Assembly (NCBI RefSeq): GCF_000966195.1
Contig: NZ_LAHL01000041.1
Span: 1 to 64,000 of the forward strand
Length of the DNA stretch: 64,000 nt
Direction of reading: 5' to 3'
Source: Domibacillus robiginosus
GTDB lineage: Bacteria; Bacillota; Bacilli; Bacillales; Domibacillaceae
Part shown: positions 50,164 through 62,463 of the stretch, one piece after another
Layout of the letters: every line of letters begins with the position of its first letter
How positions within the stretch are numbered: the first letter of the stretch is position 1
The notes under the pieces: generated by a model
Seen by the model: the letters and a program-made list of their open reading frames with translations, nothing else
Database searches by the model: none
What the model was told of the DNA's origin: nothing
Position numbers and translations under genes: made by a program

Positions 50164-51678
50164 TTATCCTGCTTTCGTTTTATCTGGCGTTTCACTCATA
50201 GCCGCCGCCAAAATTGCTTCCTGTGAAAACTCATCCCTCTCGAGCATTTTGGTTATGCGGCCTTCTTTCATTACAGCAATTCGGTCGCTCATGCCAATCA
50301 CTTCCGGCATTTCAGAAGATACCATTATAATGCCGTAGCCCTGCGCTGCCAGGTCCTGGATAATTTCATAAATCGCTGACTTAGCGCCAATATCTACTCC
50401 TTTTGTTGGCTCATCCAAAATAATAACATCGAGATCAGCAGTTAAAAGCTTGGCTACTGCTACTTTTTGCTGGTTCCCGCCAGACAGCGAGCTTGCCAAA
50501 TCAAAAACACTTTTCGCTTTGACATGAACTTTTTCCGCTAACTGCTTAGCCAGCTGTCCTTCATTTCGTTCATTGAGCCAGCCTCGTTTTGAAAAGCGTT
50601 CTAGCGCTGGCAGTGTGATGTTCCGTCCAATCCCCCATTGCAGAATCAGCCCCTGCTTTTGCCGGTCTTCAGACAAGTAGCCAATGCCTTTTTTCATTGC
50701 ATCTTTCGGGTGGCGGATTTGAAGCTTTTCCTCTTTTAGATAGACACTGCCGGTATCATAGTTTGTAATGCCAAAAAGCGTTTCACACATTTCTGTACGC
50801 CCTGCCCCGACAAGTCCTGTTAAGCCAAGAATTTCACCACGGCGCAATGAAAACGAGATATCAGCGAAATATCCAGTTTTACCCAAACGCTCAACCCGGA
50901 GCACTTCTTCTCCAATCGGATGCTTTTTATGTGGAAATACCTGTGTAATTTCGCGTCCAACCATGGCAACAATCAGTTGGTCGTTTGTAATTTCGTTCAC
51001 ACCCCATGAACCGATGTAATTCGCATCACGAAATACGGTCACTTGACTGGCAAGCCGGTACATATCTTCAAAACGGTGAGAAATAAAAATGATCGATGTT
51101 CCCTGATCCCGCAAACCCTCTGCGATTCGATACAATTCTTCACTCTCACGTGCTGTCAAGGCCGCCGTCGGTTCATCCATAATAATAATCCGGGCATTAG
51201 TAGAAATCGCCTTGGCAATTTCGATGATTTGCTGCTGTGCGACACTAAGTGTACCCATTTCACGCTTTGGATCAATCGAAGAACCAAGCTGTGCTAAAAT
51301 CGATTTTGCTTCCTGGTACATTTCCCTCCAGAGAAGCCGCTTTGTTTTTGGATGCACTTTTTCGTGTCCTATAAAAATATTTTCTGTTACGCTTAAATCG
51401 GGATAATTTGTAACATGCTGATAAATAGCTGCAATGCCAACATCCTGTGCTTCTATCGGATTTGTAAAAGTAACCGGCTTACCGTCTAGAAAAATTTCTC
51501 CTTCATTTGGTGAGTGAACACCGGTTATCACTTTAATAAATGTAGACTTTCCAGCGCCATTTTCGCCCATTAATGCATGAATCTCACCTTTTTTCAGCTT
51601 AAAGTGAACGTTATTGAGTGCTGTCACACCAGGAAATCGCTTTGTGATTCCCTTTAATTCCAATACGTACTCAGACAA
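50164..51678 (-). CDS. Sugar ABC transporter ATPase, double-domain (RbsA/RhaT type)
   Basis: A 504-residue cytosolic ATPase with two nucleotide-binding domains. Domain 1 has Walker A GENGAGKST (about 38-46), signature LSVAQQQIIEIAKA and Walker B IIIMDEPTAAL. Domain 2 has the degenerate P-loop GLVGAGRTE, signature LSGGNQQKVAVAKLL and VIILDEPTKGVDIGA, exactly as in RbsA, AraG and MglA. It starts at TTG behind GGGGGAATGAG. First gene of the importer operon, behind a cre-containing promoter. Confidence 0.92.
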   Translation of the reverse strand: MSEYVLELKGITKRFPGVTALNNVHFKLKKGEIHALMGENGAGKSTFIKVITGVHSPNEGEIFLDGKPVTFTNPIEAQDVGIAAIYQHVTNYPDLSVTENIFIGHEKVHPKTKRLLWREMYQEAKSILAQLGSSIDPKREMGTLSVAQQQIIEIAKAISTNARIIIMDEPTAALTARESEELYRIAEGLRDQGTSIIFISHRFEDMYRLASQVTVFRDANYIGSWGVNEITNDQLIVAMVGREITQVFPHKKHPIGEEVLRVERLGKTGYFADISFSLRRGEILGLTGLVGAGRTEMCETLFGITNYDTGSVYLKEEKLQIRHPKDAMKKGIGYLSEDRQKQGLILQWGIGRNITLPALERFSKRGWLNERNEGQLAKQLAEKVHVKAKSVFDLASSLSGGNQQKVAVAKLLTADLDVIILDEPTKGVDIGAKSAIYEIIQDLAAQGYGIIMVSSEMPEVIGMSDRIAVMKEGRITKMLERDEFSQEAILAAAMSETPDKTKAG

Positions 51679-51721
51679 TGCTCATTCCCCCTTTTGTTAT
51701 TGCTGTTATCTATATTTTATG

Positions 51722-51750
51722 ATTTTAGAAGCGCTTTCATAAGGAGACAA
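51722..51750 (-). promoter_or_regulatory. SigA promoter with cre site in the spacer (importer operon)
   Basis: On the minus strand TTGTCT (51745-51750), a 17-base spacer, TAAAAT (51722-51727). The spacer and -10 contain TGAAAGCGCTTCTA (51726-51739), identical to the cre at 2502. CcpA binding would exclude RNA polymerase. Confidence 0.8.
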
Positions 51751-51788
51751 ATATCGGAAAAAGGGGGGCATTTTTCGGGAGAGTAACA

Positions 51789-51815
51789 TAAAAAACCTCC
51801 AAAACTGGAGGTTAT
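51789..51815 (-). terminator. Terminator of the sensor operon
   Basis: AACCTCCA pairs with TGGAGGTT around AAAC and is followed by T6 on the minus strand; the regulator stop lies at its edge. Confidence 0.85.
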
Positions 51816-52561
51816 AAATGATCCTGCTTGTATTTGGAGGGAAGCTCTCCGTAATGTTTTTTAAATAGCTTGCTGAAATACTTTGTATCAGCGTACCCGA
51901 CTGCACCTGCAATTTCATAAATCTTCATGGGAGAAGCAAACAGAAGTGTTCGAGCTTTTTCCATTCGTCGCCGTGTTACATAATCGAGAACCGTTTCTCC
52001 TGTATGCTGCTTGAAAAATTCGCTAAAATAAGTTGGATTCATGTAAACGAGAGAGGCGATTTTTTCAATTGTAATAGACTCTGACAGGTGCCGATCAATC
52101 CATTGCCTCGCCGTTTGAATTGGTCCTAATAAATCTTCTTCGGAATGAGCTTTTTCCGCACGTTTTTTTTGTACATCTACTTTTATCTGCGTGAGCCTTT
52201 TCTTTAACTCCGAGCGGTCAACGGGCTTTACTAAATAATCAACAGCTCCTTCGCGCAAAGCAGTTTGTACATAGGAAAAATCATTGTAACCACTGATAAT
52301 CACCGTGAAAAATTCGGCGCTTGTTTTACTATTTAATTCTTTTAACATGGTTAGGCCATCCATTATTGGCATGCGGACATCTGTAAAAACCACATCAAAA
52401 GACATCTTCATAGAGTTAATGATATCAATACACTGTTTTCCTGAACCGAAACTGCCGATAATTTCCCATTCTTCCCCATCCGCTCGTATGAGCCTTTCGA
52501 TGCCTCTCCGGAGTTTTGGTTCATCATCTACTATGATTACGCGAATTGGTTGATCACTCAT
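51812..52561 (-). CDS. AraC-type response regulator (YesN-like)
   Basis: A 249-residue regulator. The receiver domain has VDDEPKLRRG, phospho-acceptor Asp61 in VVFTDVRMPI and Lys in DYLVKPVDR. The C-terminal AraC helix-turn-helix reads ITIEKIASLVYMNPTYFSEF and ends with the signature GYADTKYFSKLFKKHYGELP. Its ATG overlaps the stop of the kinase gene (ATGA), so the two are coupled. It very probably activates the adjacent importer operon, whose promoter begins just beyond its terminator. Confidence 0.92.
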   Translation of the reverse strand: MSDQPIRVIIVDDEPKLRRGIERLIRADGEEWEIIGSFGSGKQCIDIINSMKMSFDVVFTDVRMPIMDGLTMLKELNSKTSAEFFTVIISGYNDFSYVQTALREGAVDYLVKPVDRSELKKRLTQIKVDVQKKRAEKAHSEEDLLGPIQTARQWIDRHLSESITIEKIASLVYMNPTYFSEFFKQHTGETVLDYVTRRRMEKARTLLFASPMKIYEIAGAVGYADTKYFSKLFKKHYGELPSKYKQDHL

Positions 52562-54333
52562 ACTCCTGTTTCCTCCTGGTTTACCGGCACCCGGATCAGC
52601 ATCGTTGTACCGGTGCTTTTTTCACTGTCGACTTGTAACGTATACGCTTCCCCATAATGAAGCACAAGTCGTCCATTTACGTTTAAAATACCAAAATGAT
52701 GATCACGGTTTAAATCCGTCTGCAAGGTCAAAAGCTGCCTTATTTCAAGCAACTTAATTTTGCTCATTCCCGCCCCGTTATCGGATACACTCATATGAAT
52801 TTCAGCGCCAGCACGCTTAATCAAAACCACTACAACCAGCTGCTTGCCTGGAACAAATGCATGCTCAAGTGCATTTTCTACAAGAGGTTGTAAAATAAAC
52901 TTTGGAATGTACTCCTTGTTTCCATCTACCTGGACTTCAATGCGAAACGCCAGCTCATCTTCAAAACGGTATGATTGAATGGTCAAGTAATCGCGAATAT
53001 GCTGGAGTTCCTGGTGAATAGTCACAAATTTTTCTTTATTGCTTAAAGAGTAACGAAGCATTCTTCCTAAAATAGTGACCATATCAACAACTGTATCTCT
53101 ATCATCTTCTTCCACCGTCATGGCAATGGTTTCAAGCGTATTGTACATAAAATGAGGATTTATTTGAGACTGAAGTGCATATATTTCAGCTTCTTTTTGT
53201 TTCAGCTCGATTTGGTATTTTTCACGAATTAACCCCTGAATTTCCCGGATCATGGTTTGGAAGCGGTCAGACAGCATTCCCACTTCATCTTTTGACTGGC
53301 GGTCAAAAACTACATTAAAATCTCCTTTTTCTACCCGCTTCATCTGCTCAGTTAAATGCTGAAGAGGCTTGGCCACTCCCCATGCCAACAAGGCAGCCAT
53401 AATAAGCGCTATGATAATAACCGCCATAAATAATAGGATTGTAATGGTGCGAACAAAGTTCGTTTCAGCTGTAAGCTGGCCGAGCGGGATTCGATGTGTT
53501 AAAATCCATTGCTGCTGCTCAGACACATCCATGCCAAATAGCATTTCTTCCGTTTTAAAGCTTCCATTTAACGTTGGATATTCCGTTATTTCTCCATCCT
53601 TTCTGCCGACCTGGTTTGCAGAAGTGTGATAGAGCATATACCCTTTTTTATTCATAAGCCACATTTCGGCCCCTTCCTGCTCATCAATTGGCCGGACTAT
53701 TCGGTCAATAAATGACAAATCGAGTACAATAAACATAGTGCCTAGACTGAGCCGATTTTCCACATCAATGAGCGGCTTTGCGATTAGAATAAACGGCCGC
53801 TTATCTTGAAATTGAAGGGATGTTTCATTTGGTAACAGCACTCTTTCCTGGCTCCGCAAATCAAGATTCTGCCCATAGATCCCAACTGCCTCCTTTGTTG
53901 AAAACCCGGATAAATAATCTGTTCTGGTACTACTGAACAACCGATTGTTCGAGGAAATAAAAACACCAAGAATATCCTGCTGGCTTCCATGAATAAATGT
54001 ACTGGATAAGTAGCTGTCCACAATAAATTCATCCTGCCGCATTGCGGAAACCGTTTGATAAGCATCTTTCCGAAGGATTTCAATAATCATCGGGGCATTA
54101 TAAATCTGGTCAGACATTTGAAAAAATTCATCAATTTGCCGTTCAATATTATCATTTGCCTGGTCCAGGAGCCGTGGAATATAGGTGCCGACCTGCCGCT
54201 CAATCGATGAAATATATTGGCTGTAAGCCAAATAACCAAGCAATGCAATTGGAATTACAGTAATCGCAATATACGTAATAAATAATTTTGTCTGCAGCCG
54301 ATAATCACGGAAAGAACGACGTTTAAAAATCAT
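52558..54333 (-). CDS. Sensor histidine kinase (YesM/LytS family)
   Basis: A membrane kinase of about 591 residues: an N-terminal helix (about 15-35), a large extracytoplasmic dCache-like sensor domain (to about 285), a second helix (TILLFMAVIIIALIMAALLA), a HAMP domain, then His_kinase with SQINPHFMYNTLETIAM (phospho-acceptor His) and HATPase motifs VENALEHAF, DNGAGM and HFGILNVNGR. The start at 54333 overlaps the 3' end of the sensor SBP gene by 11 bases; the same family pairs with YesN-type regulators. It should be controlled by the sugar-binding lipoprotein upstream. Confidence 0.9.
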   Translation of the reverse strand: MIFKRRSFRDYRLQTKLFITYIAITVIPIALLGYLAYSQYISSIERQVGTYIPRLLDQANDNIERQIDEFFQMSDQIYNAPMIIEILRKDAYQTVSAMRQDEFIVDSYLSSTFIHGSQQDILGVFISSNNRLFSSTRTDYLSGFSTKEAVGIYGQNLDLRSQERVLLPNETSLQFQDKRPFILIAKPLIDVENRLSLGTMFIVLDLSFIDRIVRPIDEQEGAEMWLMNKKGYMLYHTSANQVGRKDGEITEYPTLNGSFKTEEMLFGMDVSEQQQWILTHRIPLGQLTAETNFVRTITILLFMAVIIIALIMAALLAWGVAKPLQHLTEQMKRVEKGDFNVVFDRQSKDEVGMLSDRFQTMIREIQGLIREKYQIELKQKEAEIYALQSQINPHFMYNTLETIAMTVEEDDRDTVVDMVTILGRMLRYSLSNKEKFVTIHQELQHIRDYLTIQSYRFEDELAFRIEVQVDGNKEYIPKFILQPLVENALEHAFVPGKQLVVVVLIKRAGAEIHMSVSDNGAGMSKIKLLEIRQLLTLQTDLNRDHHFGILNVNGRLVLHYGEAYTLQVDSEKSTGTTMLIRVPVNQEETGV

Positions 54334-55354
54334 ATTGATCCACATTTTCTCTTGTAAAATCAATCGGCTCTCCCATAATAATGGTATCCGTTCCTCTCAT
54401 CCGAATCGTCCCGACTCCCGGCATATATTGAAAATCGACGGGCTGCTCCCCATCAATCAAGCTCTTTGCCATAGAAACCGTTAAATAACCAAGCTTTTTT
54501 GGACTCCATAATGTGACAACCTGAGCAGATCCTTTTTTTAAATAATCTCGCATTAAATCGGGTGTCGAAACACCTACTACTGCAATTTCATGGTTTTTCT
54601 CAGCTTCTTCCACTGCTTTCGCTGCTGCAGGCGGACCGACCGATGAATTGCCGATAATTCCAGCCAGATCAGGATATTTCTTTAAAAGAATTTGTGCTTG
54701 AACAAAAGCATTATGAGGATCATCATTGGTCGCAACAACTTCGACTAAATTCATATTTGGATAATATTCTTTCCATTGCGCTTGTATCCATTTAAGCCAT
54801 TCATTATGGTTGGATGCCGAAAAAGAACCGGTCATAATAGCAAATGACCCTTGTTCTCCGGTATTCCATGCAAGTGTGTCCATCACATGCCTTCCAAGCA
54901 CCTCGGGATTTACCATATCAATAAATAAATTTCGTGCTTCTGCTTCTGTATCTGAGTCCCACGTGATGACGATAATTCCTGCTGCTTTTGCACGTTTTAA
55001 GACCGGCGCCAGCTGAATCGGGTCATTGGCGGAAATAGCAATAACATCTACTTTTTGATTGATAAACTTTTCAACAATCACTTTTTGGCCTTTTGCATCT
55101 GCAGCAGTGGGGCCTTCATATAAAACGTCCACCTTTAATTGCTCTGCCGCTTCCATTACGCCTTCTTTTACCGAATTAAAATAAGGGATATTGTCCACTT
55201 TCGAAACAATACCAATTGTATATTGATGTTCGTTTTGTGCTTCTGGATGCATAGTTGATGAAGACCCATTCGATACAAGCAGCTCATATGAATCTCCATT
55301 TGAGCAACCGCTTACAAAAAGAAAAACCCACATGGTACACAATCTTTTCTTCAA
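54323..55354 (-). CDS. Sensor sugar-binding lipoprotein coupled to the kinase
   Basis: A protein of about 343 residues with a lipobox (FVSGC) near residue 16 and a Peripla_BP_4 fold: TIGIVSKVDNIPYFNSVKEG, VIAISANDPIQLAPVLKRAK, IGNSSVGPPAAAKAVEEAEK and LWSPKKLGYLTVSMAKSLID. It is a relative of the importer binding protein at 46988 but lies in one coupled unit with the kinase and regulator, which is the arrangement of ligand-sensing SBP-kinase systems. TTG 55354 behind GAGGGTG is the likely start; a GTG 12 bases upstream is possible. Confidence 0.82.
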   Translation of the reverse strand: MKKRLCTMWVFLFVSGCSNGDSYELLVSNGSSSTMHPEAQNEHQYTIGIVSKVDNIPYFNSVKEGVMEAAEQLKVDVLYEGPTAADAKGQKVIVEKFINQKVDVIAISANDPIQLAPVLKRAKAAGIIVITWDSDTEAEARNLFIDMVNPEVLGRHVMDTLAWNTGEQGSFAIMTGSFSASNHNEWLKWIQAQWKEYYPNMNLVEVVATNDDPHNAFVQAQILLKKYPDLAGIIGNSSVGPPAAAKAVEEAEKNHEIAVVGVSTPDLMRDYLKKGSAQVVTLWSPKKLGYLTVSMAKSLIDGEQPVDFQYMPGVGTIRMRGTDTIIMGEPIDFTRENVDQYDF

Positions 55355-55399
55355 TGGCACCCACACCCTCGGTTGGTTTTTGCTTGTATTTTAACATAA

Positions 55400-55660
55400 A
55401 AAGCCTTCCACAAATTCGGAGAGCAAAAATTTTTAATCCAGGATTCTTTTTACTTGCTTTTCAACCAGCTTCAAGCCGGCCTGCCCTCTGCCAAAGTATC
55501 AGATCATCCTTTCTTGCATGAGCTCGTTCATCGTTTCAAGGATATCCGCTACCAGGCGGAATTCATCATCACGATGCAGAAAATACAAATCTACATACTC
55601 TGCAGCAGGCCACCTTAAAATGCCTTGGATATCTTATCGGATTTTACATTTGAATAAGGT
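55400..55660 (-). pseudogene. Aldo/keto reductase relic
   Basis: On the minus strand AAEYVDLYFLHRDDEFRLVA and DILETMNELMQE give the typical YIDLYFLHRDDP-ADILETM segment of aldo/keto reductases, then a stop and YFGRGQ. Only about 60 codons from the middle of the enzyme remain, with stops and shifts. It lies between lacZ and the sensor operon. A terminator for lacZ (AGACGTATT/AATACGTCT) stands at 55682-55712. Confidence 0.65.
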
Positions 55661-55681
55661 GATGCGTTCATTTTCACGAAA

Positions 55682-55712
55682 AGACGTATTCCCCGAAAGA
55701 AATACGTCTAAA
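55682..55712 (-). terminator. Terminator after lacZ
   Basis: AGACGTATT pairs with AATACGTCT and is followed by TTTT on the minus strand, 8 bases past the lacZ stop. Confidence 0.75.
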
Positions 55713-55719
55713 ATGTTTT

Positions 55720-58926
<3,207 letters not shown>

Positions 58927-59052
58927 TCAATTTATCTTGTAAAAGGAGCCAAAAGATTTATATATTGATCAAAAAGTTTTTATTGCCTGTACATCTACCA
59001 GTGTCTCCAAAACATCAAGATTCTTTGATTAACTTCCAATATAAGCGAGCTT

Positions 59053-59066
59053 TGGCAGCGCTTACT
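59053..59066. promoter_or_regulatory. cre-like site upstream of lacZ
   Basis: TGGCAGCGCTTACT, with the central GCGCT and partly symmetrical arms, is a weaker match to the cre consensus than the sites at 2502 and 51726. It would lie just downstream of a possible lacZ promoter. Confidence 0.5.
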
Positions 59067-59329
59067 CTTGCGTTTATTATAATATATTTGAAAGGGAGCG
59101 TGTGAAGATGATTACAATATTCTTATATAAAAACAAGAATTGTTTTTAATTCCACTAAACTTGAAGCATATTGAACATAGCTTCCAGTTTTTTGTGAATG
59201 TATGACTGAATAGAACTCCTTTATTAAAAAAGGTGGATATTTGACAATGATTATTATTTAAATAAGCGATTAAACGAATTTTTTTATCGCTCGATGGTAT
59301 AGACGGTAAAAAAGTTCATTTAAGATCGA

Positions 59330-59358
59330 GACTGCTGAGCATTCAGCAGCTTTTTTTT
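59330..59358 (+). terminator. Orphan terminator, possible small RNA end
   Basis: CTGCTGA-GCA-TTCAGCAG followed by T8. There is no + strand gene in front of it; TTGACA at about 59240 could start a short transcript of about 100 bases, although a matching -10 is weak. Confidence 0.6.
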
Positions 59359-59378
59359 ATGAGGCAGGAAAATTTCCT

Positions 59379-59406
59379 TTGTCTTTTAAAAAAATACATT
59401 TATAAT
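59379..59406 (+). promoter_or_regulatory. SigA promoter of pit
   Basis: TTGTCT (59379-59384), 16-base spacer, TATAAT (59401-59406), giving a leader of about 115 bases before the phosphate transporter gene. Confidence 0.65.
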
Positions 59407-59528
59407 GAGAGTTACAAACCTATAATTCCAATTAGTTAACTAGGTTTTAGATTTAAATATTCATGAAAATGAACCTTACTTTAAAAAGAGATATTCTATA
59501 ATTTAATTATAGGAGAAAGGAATAAGAT

Positions 59529-60608
59529 ATGTTATTAACGTATACAGCCATTGCCATTGCTTTATTTTTTGCTATGAATATCGGTGCCAGCGGAACAGCT
59601 GCTTCAATGGGCGCTGCTTACGGAGCAAATGCGATAAAAAAACGACTAGCACTCGTTTTAGTTGCTCTGGCCGCTTTTTTAGGCGCTGTTTTAGGCGGCG
59701 GAGAAGTCGCCAAAACGATCGGGGAGGGCATTATTCCTTCTGACCTTTTAAGTGTTAAAGTCGTTGTTATCATCCTGCTCGGTGCTACACTTACTTTATT
59801 TATCTCTAACCTGCTCGGTATTCCACTGTCAACCAGTGAGGTGACGGTTGGCTCTGTAGTAGGTGTCGGCCTTGCCTACCATAGCTTATTTACTGAAAAG
59901 CTCCTGGTTATCTTACTATTTTGGATTATCGTGCCTATCGCTTCTTTTTTCATTACTTTTTGTATGGGAAAAATCATTGCCCGTGCAGAGAGGCGATGGC
60001 CTCAGCTGAAAGGACAGGGTAAATGGGCCAAAGGACTTTCTATATTATTAGTAGTCGGGGGCTGCTGGGAAGCATTTTCTGCCGGGATGAACAACGTAGC
60101 CAACGCGGTTGGCCCATTAATGGGCGCAAATATCATCTCTACTGAAAAAGGCCTCTGGCTTGGAGCTCTGTTTGTTTCCATTGGAGCTCTGTTAATGGGC
60201 AGCAAGGTGCTAGAAACAAATGCGAAGAAAATTACCACCATGTCGTTGTTAGAAGGCAGCGCCGTTTCATTTACAGGAGGCTCTCTGGTCGTGGCAGCTT
60301 CAATATTTGGACTCCCTATCCCGCTTACCCAAGTAACAACATGTGGAATTCTCGGAGTGGGAACGGCTCAAAGCGGATTTGGATTGTTTCAAAAAGGAAT
60401 TATTAAACGGATCCTGCTCATATGGGTGATCTCTCCCCTCTTTTCGATTGTTGTTTCTTACTTTCTCATTAATTTGCTTGTAGAAGTGGATGTATACAAC
60501 TTAGTAGTGATTTTAAGTGCTTTAATTGCCGCTATCGGTTCCATTAAATTAATCCAGCACATACGCCAGGAGCAGCGATCTATATATAATGAAGGTGAAG
60601 GCATTTAA
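59529..60608 (+). CDS. pit: Low-affinity inorganic phosphate transporter (PiT family)
   Basis: A 359-residue membrane protein of the PiT/PHO-4 family with about ten helices. The two inverted repeats with the family signature are visible: MNIGASGTAASMGAAYGANA-like start GASGTAASMG near residue 20, and GMNNVANAVGPLMGANIIST near 185 (GANDVANAxGP motif). It imports phosphate with a metal cation, driven by protons. GGAGAAAGG precedes the ATG. A terminator (CGGAGTAAA/TTTACTCCG, T6) follows at 60623-60655. Confidence 0.88.
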   Translation: MLLTYTAIAIALFFAMNIGASGTAASMGAAYGANAIKKRLALVLVALAAFLGAVLGGGEVAKTIGEGIIPSDLLSVKVVVIILLGATLTLFISNLLGIPLSTSEVTVGSVVGVGLAYHSLFTEKLLVILLFWIIVPIASFFITFCMGKIIARAERRWPQLKGQGKWAKGLSILLVVGGCWEAFSAGMNNVANAVGPLMGANIISTEKGLWLGALFVSIGALLMGSKVLETNAKKITTMSLLEGSAVSFTGGSLVVAASIFGLPIPLTQVTTCGILGVGTAQSGFGLFQKGIIKRILLIWVISPLFSIVVSYFLINLLVEVDVYNLVVILSALIAAIGSIKLIQHIRQEQRSIYNEGEGI

Positions 60609-60622
60609 TTAACTTTCAACAT

Positions 60623-60655
60623 CCGGAGTAAATACATCATTTACTCCGTTTTTTC
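60623..60655 (+). terminator. Terminator of pit
   Basis: CGGAGTAAA pairs with TTTACTCCG around ATACATCA-type loop and is followed by T6. Confidence 0.85.
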
Positions 60656-60696
60656 TGCTGTTTTCCTGTTGCATATGCCCTGTGACCTGCCCTACA

Positions 60697-61497
60697 CTAT
60701 GTCATGCTTAATCCGCTTTGCTTTCTCATCACTTCTTCACGGAATTTTTTTTGTTCTTCAGCAGTCAGCGCCTTATGTTTCTTTAAGAATGATTCATACG
60801 CCGGAATCACTTCTGTCACCGGCCCAAAGTCTTTTATTTCCCCATACTCCAGCCAAATGGCTTTGTCACAAAACTCTTTGATCTGCCCCATAGAATGGCT
60901 GACAAAAAACATGGTTTTTCCTTTTTGCTTAAACTCAAACATTTTGTTTTTTGATTTCTGTCCAAAGATCTGATCTCCTACTGAAAGAGCTTCATCCACA
61001 ATGAGAATATCCGGATTAACGGTGACGGAAATGGCAAAGCCAAGGCGGGAGCGCATCCCGCTTGAGTACTTTTTAACGGGCTGGTCGATAAATTTTCCGA
61101 TATCTGTAAAAGAAATAATTTCTGCTTCCATCTCTTGAATTTCTTTTTTCTTAAAACCGAGCATTAAGCACTTTAGTTCAATATTTTCACGGCCAGTTAA
61201 CTGGTTATTAAGCCCTGATGAGATAGCGATAATCGAAGCCTGTCCCACCGTTTTAATCGTTCCGGAGGTTGGAGGTATAACACCGCCTAGTATATTGGAA
61301 AGTGTCGATTTTCCTGAACCATTCACCCCGACAAGTCCGATGACATCCCCTTGATTCGCTGTAAACGAAATGTTCTGAAGAGCATAAAAGTCTTCCCCAT
61401 ATCCCTTCGGCAGTAGTACATCCAAAAGCTTTTCTTTCGGTGATTTGTGCATTTTATACTTTTTACATACATTTTGTACAACAACGGTTTCACTCAT
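60697..61497 (-). CDS. tagH: Teichoic acid exporter ATPase TagH
   Basis: A 266-residue ABC ATPase. Walker A is GLVGVNGSGKST (about 55-66), the signature is KKYSSGMRSRLGFAISV, Walker B ILIVDEALSVGD, and the switch His is in FFVSHSMGQI. It is of the TagH/ExoP-type O-antigen/teichoic-acid exporter group. Bacillus subtilis TagH is about twice as long, with an extracellular C-terminal domain that is absent here. It follows tagG by 17 bases and with it flips the polymer across the membrane. Confidence 0.88.
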   Translation of the reverse strand: MSETVVVQNVCKKYKMHKSPKEKLLDVLLPKGYGEDFYALQNISFTANQGDVIGLVGVNGSGKSTLSNILGGVIPPTSGTIKTVGQASIIAISSGLNNQLTGRENIELKCLMLGFKKKEIQEMEAEIISFTDIGKFIDQPVKKYSSGMRSRLGFAISVTVNPDILIVDEALSVGDQIFGQKSKNKMFEFKQKGKTMFFVSHSMGQIKEFCDKAIWLEYGEIKDFGPVTEVIPAYESFLKKHKALTAEEQKKFREEVMRKQSGLSMT

Positions 61498-61514
61498 TAC
61501 GTTTCACATCCTGT

Positions 61515-62348
61515 TTATAAGAAATCAACAAACCGATTTCTAAATTTCACATGTAAAGCAGAGCCAACCAGCAGCATAACCAAAATTAAAGACCAAAAAT
61601 AAAGTGTGTAAGGAGCGTATTCTGTCACATACCATGTCGTTCCTAATAGCGATGCTCTGTACCCTTCTACCAGATAATAAAGCGGGTTCATTTTCAGTAA
61701 AAATGTTAGATCCACGCCCTGTAACACCAGCTGATCGGTATGCCAGATAAGCGGTGTAACGTACAAAATCATTCTTAAAACAGATTGAACGATTTGTTGT
61801 ACGTCACGGATGATTGTTGAAAGTGTGGACGTAATCAGAGCCAGGGCCAGGAGAAAAATTAATGTAGCCAGCATAAAATAAGGCAGCTGGATGTAATATA
61901 CAGACAGCTTAAAGCTCGTAAATTGTAAAACAATGATAACAACCGCCATTAGCATTAAATGAGTATAAAAATTAGCCATAATCACAAAGGAAGGAATGGC
62001 GCTCATCGGAAAGCTCATTTTAGATATCAATTGAAGTCTCGAATAAATGGACTTTGAAGACTTTGAAATAGCAGGGTTTACAAAAAACCAAACAACCATG
62101 CCGGTTACCATCCAAATAAAAAAAGGAACGCGGACCTCATTTTCCATTGTAATCTGCTGTCCACCTCGGACACCGATGCCAAATACCAGCCAGTAAATAG
62201 CCAGTTGAATAACCGGATTTAATATTTCCCAAAACCGTCCCAGGTAGTTATTAGTATGAGCACTTTTCACCTCGAAAGCTGAAAGCCTCAAGATAAGATA
62301 AAAGGAATGCATCTGCTCCCTTGCAATGGTAATCAGTGACTTTATCAT
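61515..62348 (-). CDS. tagG: Teichoic acid exporter permease TagG
   Basis: A permease of about 277 residues with six helices and the ABC-2-type conserved segments: NNYLGRFWEILNPVIQLAIY near the start, WFFVNPAISKSSKSIYSRL and the ending FKLSVYYIQLPYFMLATLIF to LVGSALHVKFRNRFVDFL. It pairs with TagH. I start it at 62348 (MIKSLITIAREQ), with AAGGA about 10 bases upstream; the frame extends 54 bases further without a good site. Confidence 0.87.
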   Translation of the reverse strand: MIKSLITIAREQMHSFYLILRLSAFEVKSAHTNNYLGRFWEILNPVIQLAIYWLVFGIGVRGGQQITMENEVRVPFFIWMVTGMVVWFFVNPAISKSSKSIYSRLQLISKMSFPMSAIPSFVIMANFYTHLMLMAVVIIVLQFTSFKLSVYYIQLPYFMLATLIFLLALALITSTLSTIIRDVQQIVQSVLRMILYVTPLIWHTDQLVLQGVDLTFLLKMNPLYYLVEGYRASLLGTTWYVTEYAPYTLYFWSLILVMLLVGSALHVKFRNRFVDFL

Positions 62349-62463
62349 AACAGGTGGTCCTTCCTTTAAGCGCAAAATAACGTTGTTACCATCATTGCCC
62401 AAAAAACCATATTATAAAAATAATCATGCACAGGTATAACGTTTCTTTAAATAAAAAGTAGCC

